A program made the position numbers and the translations under genes. From NCBI RefSeq assembly GCF_000152965.1, contig NZ_CH902583.1:1-64000 (forward strand): a DNA stretch of 64,000 nt. Reading direction: 5' to 3'. This DNA is from Roseobacter sp. MED193. Its GTDB lineage: Bacteria; Pseudomonadota; Alphaproteobacteria; Rhodobacterales; Rhodobacteraceae. Below the pieces are notes generated by a model, which was not told the origin of the DNA, made no database searches, and saw only the letters and a list, made by a program, of their open reading frames with translations. Below are positions 51,782 to 61,351 of this stretch, piece after piece (the stretch's first letter is position 1; each line of letters begins with the position of its first letter).

Positions 51782-53846
51782 AGAATTCATCGAAGAACGG
51801 CTGTTGTTCTGGTTGCGCAGTGCCACTGGCAAAATCTACAGCCAGCGCATAGGCATCAGCACCTATATCTGCCCCAGCACTCAAGCCATCGAGGTTGCCA
51901 TCGCTGAAATGGATTCCGCCATAAATCCGAGACGCACCGGCATCAATGGCTGCCTCGGAAAACGTATCCCACTGAAACTGATAGACATCTCCAGGCAGTG
52001 CCGCATCAAATGCGCTGGTGCCAGGAGGCACGGTAATATGCGCATCAAGATGGTCTGATCCGGTAAACGCCTTCAAGACAGCCGCCCCTGCTGCCGAAAA
52101 GGTGCTGTGGCCCGAGGTATACTCTGCGAAGGGTGGTGACTGTTCGCCTCCAGGCAGCTGGTAGGTGATGAAGTTCTCGGCAAGGATCGTTCGGGTGCCA
52201 AAGCTGGTGCCAGTGTCGGGGTCAATGCCACCAAGTGCTTGGATCACAAATCCCGTTTCTCCGGTCAGTTCGTCAACACCTTGCTCCCCAATCAGACCAA
52301 GATGTCCCAGGTCGCGGATCACGGTGACCGGCCGAGCATAATCAAAAAACGCTTTGGCATCCCATGTCGCAATTGCCGCATCAAACATGGCATTACCCAT
52401 CGTCATAAACAAAAGCGCGTCAGTGGCTGCGTCATGCCCGTCGCGCTGCGATACGTATTGCCCAAGCGTCATCCAGGCACCAGGAGGGAAGCTGGTGCCG
52501 GGGCCATCTTCCCAGAATTCAGCAACCATTTTCTGATCCTCGGTCAGCGTCGCACTGGTCTGAACGATGGCTTCAGCCTGAGCGATGAAGGCCGGGTTGA
52601 TGACGGGACCGATCAGGAATTTGTCCACAGGTATCGTAGTTCCGGCCGCCACCGCCACGCCATTTATCTCTGCCGGAGCTGCAAGAGTCATGGTCCGGGT
52701 CTGGAAATCAAGCAACGTATCCACATGCTCTAGCGTGAAAAACGGCTCTGGGCCATCCGGACGGGTCAGCACCGTGTCAGTTTCTCCATTGAGCGTTTCA
52801 GGGAGCGCGAACCCTTCAGCAAGGCTGAGTTCGGGCGTCAGGAATGTCTGCAGCGCATCTGGTGTGGGCGACAAAATACCCTGCTTTTCGGGTGTCCAGC
52901 GCGCGATGTCCTTACGGGTTTCTGGCGCGGGATCAGAATTGACTGGCGTATAGAACCCCTCAGACTGCGCGGCGAGCCGTGCCGCTTCCGCCTGACGCGG
53001 GGTGAGACCGTCTTGCGCTGCATCAATCCCCACCTCGTAAGCCTGCGAGTCATCAGAGACATCTAGCTCAAGACGCTGTGACAGTACCTGATCGAATTTC
53101 TCCTGATACTGAGGGTAGAGTTCCGACAGCACACGATGGGCCGCGACATGCATAGCGGTTTCGATCTCTGTATCCGAGGCATCGGACAGAGCTGAGAGCT
53201 CCAGATTGTCGCCCTCGATATCGATGGAAACACGTTGTGCGACCGGGTCATAACTGGCCTGCGCATCATAGATTGCGGTATGCATAATCGAGAAGGATTG
53301 CGACGCGTTGGTCGGTCCGCCACCGCTTTCGACAATGATCGATTGCAAAATCTGATCCCAGATGACGCTTGGAGTGGCCTCTGGAGTATTGACCATCATC
53401 AGACGTGGGCCACCTTCAGCCAAAAGGTCGGGGCCAGGTTGTTCAAGTTGTGCCAAGATGTCGGCCGTCCGGAATGTTTCCACGCCCGCAACGAAGCTAT
53501 CGAATTCCGAAAGCGATTCAATCTCACCATCAAACCGATTGCGAACCGCCAACGCACCATCCTGCAGCAGAAAATCGAAATCATGCAGGGGGCCAGACAA
53601 TGTCACGACCCGATCAGGTTCGGGGCTGCTAACACCAGAATCCACCAGATCGTCTTCAGAGCCGAAAGACAGGAATTCGAAGCTCTCCACATCCTCGAAT
53701 TCCCATTCAAAATCCCCCTCACGCGCTTCGATTTCAAGTTCGAGGTCTTCGTACTCGAATTCGTAGTCCTTGCGGCTACCCTCAAGCGTGATCACACGTG
53801 TCTCACCGTCTCTTGTGAAACTGATCTGAAACGATTCTTCCGACAT
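51771..53846 (-). CDS. vanadium-dependent haloperoxidase-like protein, possible type I secretion cargo
   Basis: 691 residues. The C-terminal two-thirds is a PAP2/vanadium haloperoxidase domain with the vanadate-binding set in place: Lys and Arg in KAFFDYARPVTVIRDL (near 500), Ser-Gly-His in EYTSGHSTFSAAG (near 573), Arg and His in SRIYGGIHFSDGN (near 640). Such enzymes oxidise halides with peroxide. The N-terminal 130 residues are very acidic and strand-rich (YEFEYEDLELEIEAREGDF) and unlike known members. There is no signal peptide. The protein ends FFDEFFIA, an acidic residue followed by hydrophobics, as at the C-terminus of many type I secreted proteins, and T1SS genes lie just upstream. 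Ribosome site GAGGAGG. Specific halide unknown. Confidence 0.85.
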   Translation of the reverse strand: MSEESFQISFTRDGETRVITLEGSRKDYEFEYEDLELEIEAREGDFEWEFEDVESFEFLSFGSEDDLVDSGVSSPEPDRVVTLSGPLHDFDFLLQDGALAVRNRFDGEIESLSEFDSFVAGVETFRTADILAQLEQPGPDLLAEGGPRLMMVNTPEATPSVIWDQILQSIIVESGGGPTNASQSFSIMHTAIYDAQASYDPVAQRVSIDIEGDNLELSALSDASDTEIETAMHVAAHRVLSELYPQYQEKFDQVLSQRLELDVSDDSQAYEVGIDAAQDGLTPRQAEAARLAAQSEGFYTPVNSDPAPETRKDIARWTPEKQGILSPTPDALQTFLTPELSLAEGFALPETLNGETDTVLTRPDGPEPFFTLEHVDTLLDFQTRTMTLAAPAEINGVAVAAGTTIPVDKFLIGPVINPAFIAQAEAIVQTSATLTEDQKMVAEFWEDGPGTSFPPGAWMTLGQYVSQRDGHDAATDALLFMTMGNAMFDAAIATWDAKAFFDYARPVTVIRDLGHLGLIGEQGVDELTGETGFVIQALGGIDPDTGTSFGTRTILAENFITYQLPGGEQSPPFAEYTSGHSTFSAAGAAVLKAFTGSDHLDAHITVPPGTSAFDAALPGDVYQFQWDTFSEAAIDAGASRIYGGIHFSDGNLDGLSAGADIGADAYALAVDFASGTAQPEQQPFFDEFFIA

Positions 53847-53988
53847 GCTGTCCTCCTCGATATCCCGATTTCGCTTTTTGCAGTCCATAGCCAGAGTCAT
53901 CTTATCGCCTTTCTTATCTCAGCCGTTTATCCGGCTTGTACAGCTCCGCTGTCAACGTTGCGAGTCAGCTTTTCTGTGAAAATACTGA

Positions 53989-54402
53989 TCAACCGTCACG
54001 CGGGCGTGGCGGCGGCAGCGCATAAGTCGGCAGCGCATCTATAAATAGCGGCAAGCATTCCTGATCGCGCAGCGGTATGCACAGATCGCTGAATACCAAC
54101 ATCTGACTGAGCGTGAGTCCGTTATTGCCTTGTTTGGCACAATCCACGAACTCGCTCCCATCCTCGGTCAGTGATGTGGCACAGACCACCACACCACCGC
54201 GCAAAAACGTGTTAGCAAGCCGCTTGGCGCTCATGCCAGATGCAAGGATTGGTGGCGGGCAAGAGATGCCATGGACGTTGATAATCATGCCATTCAAATT
54301 CAGCCTGTCACCTTCAAGCGCCTTCCATGTCATGTTCTTCTCCTGAGCGGTGGCAGATGAGGCCACCAGAAGTGCCAGAGTTGGAAGAATATTGCGCAGC
54401 AT
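53989..54402 (-). CDS. small exported staphylococcal-nuclease-like protein
   Basis: 137 residues with a signal peptide (MLRNILPTLALLVASSATAQ). The mature part shows TWKALEGDRLNLNGMIINVHGISCPPP, then AKRLANTFLRGGVVVCATSL and DGSEFVDCAKQG. The order of strands and the paired cysteines resembles the SNase (thermonuclease-like) proteins common in alphaproteobacteria. The catalytic Arg and acidic residues expected of a working nuclease are not evident, so it may only keep the fold. It follows hlyD by four bases on the same transcript, which suggests a role in the secretion locus, for example in the periplasm. Confidence 0.6.
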   Translation of the reverse strand: MLRNILPTLALLVASSATAQEKNMTWKALEGDRLNLNGMIINVHGISCPPPILASGMSAKRLANTFLRGGVVVCATSLTEDGSEFVDCAKQGNNGLTLSQMLVFSDLCIPLRDQECLPLFIDALPTYALPPPRPRDG

Positions 54403-54406
54403 GGGT

Positions 54407-55735
54407 TTACCTTTCCTTGAAGGCTCGCGCGAACTGATCGCTGAAGGGCTTGACGAGATAGGATAGGGCTGTGCGTTCGGCCGTGGTGACATAGACTTCG
54501 ACCGGCATGCCTGGGCGCAGCTCCTTGCCACCGAGGCGGGCCAGCTGATCGGGCGTCACGTCGACCTTGATTGAGTAGAAATCACCAGGCATTTGCGGAT
54601 CGCTTGTCGCGGCAGCTGCAACATAGGACACGGTCCCTTCAATCTCTGGGGTTTCGTTCTGGTCGAAGGCGACAAAGCGCATCCGCGCCGCGTGTCCCGT
54701 ATCGACCTGTTCGATCGACGCCGCCGGAACGCGGGCTGTAAAGACCAGTTCCGCCTCTTCGGGCACAATCGTGGCCAGAATTTCGGCGGGGCTAATGACG
54801 CCGCCCACAGAGTTCACGTTCATATCGTTTATCAGTCCCGAGATCGGCGCGCGGATTGCGGTGCGCGACAGGGTGTCTTCGATGACGAAACGCTTTTCGG
54901 TGAGTTCCGACAGCTGGGTTTCGATCTCCCGCAATTCGCGTTGTGCATCGGTGCGCAGTGTTTCCTGCATCGAGAGGATTTCCAGCTCGAGCTCGCTGAC
55001 GCGGCTGCGGGCGCGGCCCAATGCCGACAGAATTTCTCCGTGTTCGCCACGCAGCCGGACATTTTCACGTTCAATAGAGAAGGCAACGTTGCGTACCGTA
55101 AGCTGACGCTCGGACAAATCTTCAACACGCGCACTCTCAGCTTGAACCAGGAGGATTTCATCCTGTTTGGCGTCAAGGCGGGCTTCGAGGCCATCGATTT
55201 CGGTGCGGACCTGCTCGATTCCGAGGTCGATCTGTTCCTTGCGGCGGATGAACGACGAGAGGTTGCCCTCAAAAATACGATGCTCACCCACATAGATGGC
55301 CTGCAGCGCAGCAGGGGACACGATAAATTCATCAAGACCTGAAGGCGTCGAAAATTCCTCATGCAGATCGCGCTGTGCCTCCAGCCGGCTTTTGCGAATG
55401 GCAAGTTCAGCGATTTTCCCATGAAGGATTGCGCGCTCAGTACTGGCCGAAGTGTCGTCAAGCCGGAGTAGAATATCGCCCTTGCGGACATGATCGCCGG
55501 CACTGACGGGAATGTCTTTGACGATACCACCATCACGGTGCTGGACCACGCGCAGGTCGCGATCGACGGAAACTTCGCCGCTGACAACGACCGCGCTGAC
55601 CAGATTGGAATTCGCTGCCCACCCGAACACGGCGGCGACCAGAAGCCCGGCCATGAAAATACCAGTGATCACATGACCGCGAAAGGAATAAATCGCGTTC
55701 TTTGCGGCGTTTGGGTCTGTGGTCTTGCGTGACAT
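54407..55735 (-). CDS. HlyD-family type I secretion periplasmic adaptor
   Basis: A 442-residue membrane fusion protein: short cytoplasmic N-terminus, one transmembrane helix (FRGHVITGIFMAGLLVAAVFG), lipoyl halves (VVQHRDGGIVKDIPVSAGDHVRKGD and APISGLINDMNVNSVGGVI), a long coiled-coil hairpin (about 100-280), and a C-terminal beta-barrel with LRPGMPVEVYVTTAERTAL, the HlyD signature. It links the ABC exporter to the outer-membrane channel (TolC, not in window). ATG 55735 has AGGAG seven bases upstream; a GTG at 55753 overlaps the upstream gene and is the alternative. Confidence 0.93.
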   Translation of the reverse strand: MSRKTTDPNAAKNAIYSFRGHVITGIFMAGLLVAAVFGWAANSNLVSAVVVSGEVSVDRDLRVVQHRDGGIVKDIPVSAGDHVRKGDILLRLDDTSASTERAILHGKIAELAIRKSRLEAQRDLHEEFSTPSGLDEFIVSPAALQAIYVGEHRIFEGNLSSFIRRKEQIDLGIEQVRTEIDGLEARLDAKQDEILLVQAESARVEDLSERQLTVRNVAFSIERENVRLRGEHGEILSALGRARSRVSELELEILSMQETLRTDAQRELREIETQLSELTEKRFVIEDTLSRTAIRAPISGLINDMNVNSVGGVISPAEILATIVPEEAELVFTARVPAASIEQVDTGHAARMRFVAFDQNETPEIEGTVSYVAAAATSDPQMPGDFYSIKVDVTPDQLARLGGKELRPGMPVEVYVTTAERTALSYLVKPFSDQFARAFKER

Positions 55736-55749
55736 GGTCGTTCTCCTGC

Positions 55750-57423
55750 TCACGATGTGAAGTCGTCTGATTGCTTGTTGCCCAGGTCACTTGTGACCCA
55801 GAGTTCGATTTCGGTGACGTCCGTCTCTTGTTCGAGACGCAGATCAATCCGGCGGACCATCAGCTCATCCTGATCACCTTGGCGGAAACCAGGGCGTCCG
55901 TGCTCCTCAGCCCCAGCTTCCGGATCAAAGGACGTGATGCGCGCCTCAAAATCAGAGCCGTCGTTCTTGATATCGCGCCTGTCATCAATCTGTTGAAGGT
56001 CGGACAGAGCAAGACGGATATCGTCAGCAAAAACCAACGTATCGTCGTGACCAAAGTTGCGGATCTGGAACACGGTTTCAGACACACTGGTTGCACCAGG
56101 CGTAAAGAACCCGGACAGATCGAAAACTTCTGCCCCGTCACCGGCTGTGAAAATTTCAATGCCATCGAAGGTATCGGTGGGGCTGTCAGCCCGCGTGACC
56201 GTGCCAGCAGCTACATCCACACGCGCTGCCCGATCACCAGCAGTCAGGTCAAGTATGTCGTCACCCGCACCACCATAAACCTGATCAGCTTCCAGATCAT
56301 CAGCAAGGTAAATCGTGTCATTGCCTGCGTCACCAAACAGGCGGTCTGCGCCATGACCGTCCCGAAGAACATCGTCATCCGCACCGCCGGAAAGAATGTC
56401 ATCCCCCGCACCGCCAGCCAGGAGATCCTCACCATGGCCACCGGAAATTCGGTCATCACCCTCACCACCGTCGATGGTGTCGTCGCCAGCTGCGCCGATC
56501 AAAAAGTCATCGCCCCCATACCCAAGAAGAACGTCGGAACCATCGCCACCATAGACGAGGTCATTATCTTCACTGCCGCCAATATGATCAGGCGTATCAA
56601 AACCATACACAACATCGCCGCGCGGCGTGACCGGATCATCCAGGCAGTCGTCATCTGCTGCGTTGTGCTGATCGCAGCTCTCCGACCAACACTCATCAAC
56701 TTTGGCGTCGTCGCAGGATGCCTCCTCATCTGGGTTGGGGCCATCTGAGTGGTCAACTTTGTCACCACAGTCTGCGGCTGCGGTATCATGGCAGTCCACG
56801 TCTGCGTCACTTTCGTGCTTTTCTTCTTCGGGTTCTGCGTCTTCCTGCAACGGTGACGTAATCTCTGTACCCCCACCACCAGGATCCGCCGGCCCACCAC
56901 CTCCGGCAGGAATGTCGGTATCTGGGAAAAGACCGTCCTCACCACCGCCCCCGGGATTTGCAGGCGCAAAAGTCGGTTGCAGATTGACTGCCGCCGCCGT
57001 GATGTTTGGCGCCTGAAATTTTTCAAGTGACAGATCTGCGGGCAACAACACCGAAGAGTTTGGGCCGCGCTCGAACGTGGTGGCATCAAAACCGCCATCC
57101 TGGCCGCTGCGGTCACTAGTGCGAAACAATTCGGCGTTACCATAAGACATACGACCACTGTTGTTGGCCGACAAATTATCCGTCTCGCAGATGGGCGCGG
57201 CGTTATCGGCGGCCCCGAGGGGCGTGTCGGGCGTGGCTTGCGCCGCAACCTCAGAGCCGCCAAACAAGGTCTTGATGTAGGCGATCAGAGCGAACATCAC
57301 GGTCACGCCCATGCCGATCTTGCGTTTGGGAATGGCCGATACGGTTTCCCGTAAAGACACCATATCCTCAAGACGCGCCGTTCCCGGCGTCTTGGCCTTT
57401 TTGGATGACTTGACCTCAATCAT
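55750..57423 (-). CDS. RTX calcium-binding protein with N-terminal membrane anchor
   Basis: 557 residues. A hydrophobic helix at about 36-53 (GMGVTVMFALIAYIKTLFG), after a lysine-rich head, could anchor the N-terminus. A Pro/Gly-rich and then acidic, cysteine-rich linker follows (about 205-265), then some ten RTX nonapeptide repeats, for example GGDGSDVLLGYGGDDFLIG, and a C-terminal domain. RTX repeats fold on calcium outside the cell and are hallmarks of type I secreted proteins, but an N-terminal anchor and cysteines are uncommon in them. It lies between the exporter and adaptor genes, overlapping the exporter gene by four bases. It could be a tethered cargo or an exporter accessory. Confidence 0.8.
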   Translation of the reverse strand: MIEVKSSKKAKTPGTARLEDMVSLRETVSAIPKRKIGMGVTVMFALIAYIKTLFGGSEVAAQATPDTPLGAADNAAPICETDNLSANNSGRMSYGNAELFRTSDRSGQDGGFDATTFERGPNSSVLLPADLSLEKFQAPNITAAAVNLQPTFAPANPGGGGEDGLFPDTDIPAGGGGPADPGGGGTEITSPLQEDAEPEEEKHESDADVDCHDTAAADCGDKVDHSDGPNPDEEASCDDAKVDECWSESCDQHNAADDDCLDDPVTPRGDVVYGFDTPDHIGGSEDNDLVYGGDGSDVLLGYGGDDFLIGAAGDDTIDGGEGDDRISGGHGEDLLAGGAGDDILSGGADDDVLRDGHGADRLFGDAGNDTIYLADDLEADQVYGGAGDDILDLTAGDRAARVDVAAGTVTRADSPTDTFDGIEIFTAGDGAEVFDLSGFFTPGATSVSETVFQIRNFGHDDTLVFADDIRLALSDLQQIDDRRDIKNDGSDFEARITSFDPEAGAEEHGRPGFRQGDQDELMVRRIDLRLEQETDVTEIELWVTSDLGNKQSDDFTS

Positions 57424-59192
57424 GCGCCTGTAGTTTCTCGAACAGCAGCGACTGGCGACTGCTCCACTGTCGGGGCTGCCGTAGGGGTCGGGGCAGGGGA
57501 TGCCGGCTTGACCCGCATGATCTCGGATTTGGGGCCAAAACGGCTGAGGGCGCCATCCTGGACGACACCGACCAGATCAACGTTCTCCAGTGCACTTGGG
57601 CGGTGAGCTACGACGATCACGATGCCGCCACGGTCACGGATGCTTTGGATCGCATGGCTGACCGCGCGCTCGCCTTCGGCGTCGAGGTTTGAATTCGGCT
57701 CGTCCAGCAGGACCACGAACGGATCCCCATAGAGCGCCCGTGCCAGAGCAATACGCTGACGCTGACCGCCCGACAGGCTGGTGGAACTGGCGCCCAGTTC
57801 CGTCTCGTAGCCGTCGGGCATGGCCAGGATCATCTCGTGAACGCCCGCCGCACGCGCCGCCGCAATGACCTTTTCGGGATCGGGATCGGCAAGGCGCGCA
57901 ATATTACGGGCAATCGTGGTGTCGAACAGGGTGTAGTCCTGCGGCAGATATCCAAAGCTACGGGCAATTGTGTCTTCGCCCCACTGCACCAGATCGGCGC
58001 CATCCAGACGGACATGACCGCGCAGCACAGGCCAAACCCCAGCCATCGCCCGCATCAGCGAAGACTTGCCGCCGCCACTAGGGCCGATCAAGCCAAGCGC
58101 CTGCCCGGCTTCAAGCTGAATGGTCACATCCGACAGCAGCACGCGGCCCGATCCCGGCGCCACAACGGTGATCCCTTCCGCCGAGAAGGCCTGCTTGGGA
58201 TCGGGCATCTGCAGCGGGCGGGGCTGCTCAGGCAAGGCGGCCATTGTCTGCTTGATGGTCGCCAGTGCATTGCGAGCGGCGATCAGGTTCTTCCAGTTGG
58301 CGATGGTCGAGTCGATCGGCGCAAGGGCACGGGCCGAAGCCACGGAGGCAGCGATGATCGCACCGGCGGTCATCTCGCCCATGATGGTGAGATAGGCGCC
58401 AAGCCCCAGAACTGCAGACTGCAGCATCATGCGCAGCACCTTGGACAAGGCGCCCACGGTGCGAGTCACGTCGCTGGAACCGGATTGCAGCGTAAGATGT
58501 TCGTCATTGGCCTTCTGGAACTGGGCTAGAGCCTGCGACGAGAAGCCCATCGCTTTGATGACATCGGCGTTGCGGGCATTGGCCTCGGCCACCGAGCTGC
58601 GCTGTACGGCGGCGCGGTTGACTTGGGCATTGGCCTTGCGGGTCATCAGTTCGGTCAGGACGGTCATCAGCGTCAGGACCACGGCACCGGCGATGGCCAA
58701 CGCACCCAGGTAGGGATGCAGCACAAACACGAAAGCCAGAAAGATCGGCATCCAGGGCAGATCGAACAGCGACACAAGTGCCGGGCCACCGAAGAAGTTG
58801 CGGAGCGTATCGACAGAGCGGCCCCGCTCCATCGACTCAGCCACTGAAAAGCCGTAGCGTGGCATGTCGATGCTCATTCGGTGGATATCGGGCGCGACCC
58901 GGGCATCAAAGCGCGCCCCGACCCGGTGAAGGATTTGCGAGCGGATCACGTCAAACCCGCCCTGGAACATGTAGAGCCCCAGTGCCAGCGCCGAGATCAG
59001 CGCGAGCGTCGGGATACTGCCGCTCATCAGGGCGCGGTCGTAGATCTGCATCATGTAAAACGCGCCGGTCAAAGCCAGGATGTTGATGATCCCGGACAAA
59101 CCGAAGATATAAAGAAACACTGGCCGCAGTCCGGCTGTCAGGCGGGCAAGGCGTGCATCCTTTTCAGACTGTCTCGCAGAGGATCGGGCCAT
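57420..59192 (-). CDS. type I secretion ABC exporter, PrtD type
   Basis: A 590-residue fused permease-ATPase. Six-helix membrane domain begins near residue 25 (VFLYIFGLSGIINILALTGAFYM, MQIYDRAL). The ATPase has Walker A GLIGPSGGGKSSLM, signature SLSGGQRQRIALARAL, Walker B FVVLLDEPNSNLD and H-loop IVVAHRPSA. No C39 peptidase-like domain precedes the helices, which places it in the PrtD group exporting RTX proteases, lipases and similar cargo. Last 40 residues are a Pro/Ala-rich tail. First gene of the exporter-RTX-hlyD-nuclease-like transcript. Confidence 0.95.
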   Translation of the reverse strand: MARSSARQSEKDARLARLTAGLRPVFLYIFGLSGIINILALTGAFYMMQIYDRALMSGSIPTLALISALALGLYMFQGGFDVIRSQILHRVGARFDARVAPDIHRMSIDMPRYGFSVAESMERGRSVDTLRNFFGGPALVSLFDLPWMPIFLAFVFVLHPYLGALAIAGAVVLTLMTVLTELMTRKANAQVNRAAVQRSSVAEANARNADVIKAMGFSSQALAQFQKANDEHLTLQSGSSDVTRTVGALSKVLRMMLQSAVLGLGAYLTIMGEMTAGAIIAASVASARALAPIDSTIANWKNLIAARNALATIKQTMAALPEQPRPLQMPDPKQAFSAEGITVVAPGSGRVLLSDVTIQLEAGQALGLIGPSGGGKSSLMRAMAGVWPVLRGHVRLDGADLVQWGEDTIARSFGYLPQDYTLFDTTIARNIARLADPDPEKVIAAARAAGVHEMILAMPDGYETELGASSTSLSGGQRQRIALARALYGDPFVVLLDEPNSNLDAEGERAVSHAIQSIRDRGGIVIVVAHRPSALENVDLVGVVQDGALSRFGPKSEIMRVKPASPAPTPTAAPTVEQSPVAAVRETTGA

Positions 59193-59313
59193 GGTGTGTG
59201 CTCCTTTGGGTCAAACGTGTTCGATGGCTTATGGCGTAAAGCGTGCGACCGGCCTTCCACGCTATGTCGGATCAAAATTCAGACCTTTGTCCGTGGGGGC
59301 ACCCCGACCAAGG

Positions 59314-59332
59314 ATGCCGCGCCGCGCGGCAT
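59314..59332. promoter_or_regulatory. dyad in the exporter/kinase divergent promoter region
   Basis: ATGCCGC-GCCGC-GCGGCAT is a perfect 7-bp dyad, 122 bases from the exporter start and 132 from the kinase start, so it could serve both as an operator. Confidence 0.35.
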
Positions 59333-59463
59333 TCGCGATACTCTCTTGGCGCCGGGGTCCAGCGGCATATCAGACTTTAGTCCCATGCCGCATCAGACCA
59401 ACGGGACTGGTTAAATAAGCCCTTGGGTGTATGCTTTCAAAAGAGCAAACCTCAGGAGGTTTC

Positions 59464-61323
59464 ATGAGCGCGTACGCAAATACACCCCAGCGACCGCTGC
59501 CCGAACAGTCCGGCAGCGCGGCTGAGCGGTACCGTATCAAGGGATGGGTCTGGCCTCTGCAGCAGCAGATTGCGGCAATAGTGCTGGTTGCGATCCTGAT
59601 ATTAGCAGCGGCGATCCAGTTGTGGAACTACCGCACTTTCATGAACGCTGAGATCGAGCGGACGCACGAAAATCATCTTATGATCGCGCAGAACGTTTCG
59701 TTGTCGCTGTCACGCTACGTCACGGACGCTGCGCGCGTGTTCGTCCATGCGGCCATCGAAGTCAGCAACAACAACAGCCCAGCGACGCAGGATACCCTGC
59801 TGTCGTTGCTGGAATCGCTGAACATAGACGGCATGGTTCTGTTGGCGCCCTTCACAGCGAATGCGCCACCATCCAATCGGCTGGGCAAGGATCTGCCCCT
59901 GCCGGAGCAGGTGGTGCTGGATGATCTGCGGGCGGGCACCAACGCGACGCTTGGCGGTGTTCAAATTTCGGGTCTGCAGCGGATCGGAGACAACAAGTAT
60001 TTCATACTGGGGTACGAGCTTGCCGATCAGCGGCTGGTGATCGGCTATATGAAAACCGACTATATTAAGTTGGTTCAGCGGGCCATCGCCTTCGGCGAAT
60101 TCGGACATTCGGCGATCTTCGATCAGTTCGGGCGCGCGATCGCGCACCCGTCACCCAGGGTGGAAGAGAACATGGTGGATGCCTCGGGTATCTCGGCGGT
60201 GCGACGGATGCTGAACCGTGAAACCGGCGTCGAGATGTTCTTTTCGCCGCCCATGCAAATGGACATGATCGCGGGGATCACCTTTGTTCCAGAGACGGGC
60301 TGGCCTGTCATGGTTCCGCAGCCGATCTATGAATTGTCGGATGCGGTGAATGTCAGCCTGTCGAAATCCTATCTTCTGGTAATGGCGATGGCGGCCCTTC
60401 TGGGGGGTGCGGGATGGGCGGTGTCACGCCGGCTTGCCCGTCCGGTCCAGAATTTCACCGAGATCAGCCGCAAGATCAGCGATGGGGATTACACCGTCAA
60501 CCTGCCAGACGAGGAACGCTCCTCGGCCGAGATGTGGCAACTCAACGAGTCGCTCAAAACGATGATTCATCGCATGCGCAGTTCTAACAACAAACTGCGC
60601 GAAGCGCTGCGGCTGGAAGAGGAAGAGAACAAGCGCAAGAGCGACTTTATGGTGATTGTCGGTCATGAGCTGCGCACACCGCTGAGCGGTGTGGTGGGTA
60701 TGCTGACGGTCTGCTGCGAGCAAAAGGACGATGTCGACCGTGACCATTATCTGGACGTGGCGTGGTCATCGGCAAAAGAGTTGAGTGCGCTGGTCGATCA
60801 CATGGTGGATTACGCCGAAGGCACGACCGAGTCGATCCGTCTTAATTCGACGACATTCGACATCGAGGCAGGGATGCGGGACATGGAGGTGCTTTACGGC
60901 AACCTTGTACGGAAAGCCGGTCTGGAGTTCCACCGCACGGGACTTGGCGATGGCAGCACGCAGATCGTATCAGACCCGGTGCGCCTGTTGCAGATGATTG
61001 CGAAGATCATGGAGAACGCGATCAAGTTCACCAAGGAGGGCCGCATTACGCTGCATTCGGAAATTTTCCAGCAGGATGATCGAAAATGGCTTAAGGTGGC
61101 TATCAGCGATACCGGGATCGGGATCGATGAGGGGCAGCTGGAGCGTATTTTCCTGCCGTTCGGACAGGTTGACTCATCCTTTACAAGATCGTACCGAGGA
61201 ATGGGCCTTGGGCTGTCCATTGCGCGGGCCATCGTGAACAAACTCGGAGGCCGCATCACATGCGCAAGCAAACTTCACGAAGGAACGCGGGTAGAGATAT
61301 GGACCCCCATCGAACTTGCGTAA
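59464..61323 (+). CDS. sensor histidine kinase
   Basis: A 619-residue membrane kinase. Helices near 38-58 and 300-325 flank a periplasmic dCache-like sensor (about 60-295). A HAMP segment follows (RRLARPVQNFTEISRKISDGD), then a coiled segment and the H-box MVIVGHELRTPLSGVVGML. The ATPase boxes are IMENAIKFTKEG, SDTGIGIDEG and GMGLGLSIARAI. All catalytic residues are present, unlike the kinase-like protein at 50.8 kb. The start has an ideal AGGAGG. It diverges from the T1SS genes and is followed after 28 bases by a single-domain receiver, its probable partner. Confidence 0.92.
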   Translation: MSAYANTPQRPLPEQSGSAAERYRIKGWVWPLQQQIAAIVLVAILILAAAIQLWNYRTFMNAEIERTHENHLMIAQNVSLSLSRYVTDAARVFVHAAIEVSNNNSPATQDTLLSLLESLNIDGMVLLAPFTANAPPSNRLGKDLPLPEQVVLDDLRAGTNATLGGVQISGLQRIGDNKYFILGYELADQRLVIGYMKTDYIKLVQRAIAFGEFGHSAIFDQFGRAIAHPSPRVEENMVDASGISAVRRMLNRETGVEMFFSPPMQMDMIAGITFVPETGWPVMVPQPIYELSDAVNVSLSKSYLLVMAMAALLGGAGWAVSRRLARPVQNFTEISRKISDGDYTVNLPDEERSSAEMWQLNESLKTMIHRMRSSNNKLREALRLEEEENKRKSDFMVIVGHELRTPLSGVVGMLTVCCEQKDDVDRDHYLDVAWSSAKELSALVDHMVDYAEGTTESIRLNSTTFDIEAGMRDMEVLYGNLVRKAGLEFHRTGLGDGSTQIVSDPVRLLQMIAKIMENAIKFTKEGRITLHSEIFQQDDRKWLKVAISDTGIGIDEGQLERIFLPFGQVDSSFTRSYRGMGLGLSIARAIVNKLGGRITCASKLHEGTRVEIWTPIELA

Positions 61324-61351
61324 CCTCTCGAGCGACGCGACTGGCCGGCGC

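Noticed and set aside
55771-56748. Plus-strand frame opposite the RTX protein gene
   Set aside because: Product is an artefact of GGxGxDxx codons read backwards (Ile/Thr/Val-rich); no ribosome site.
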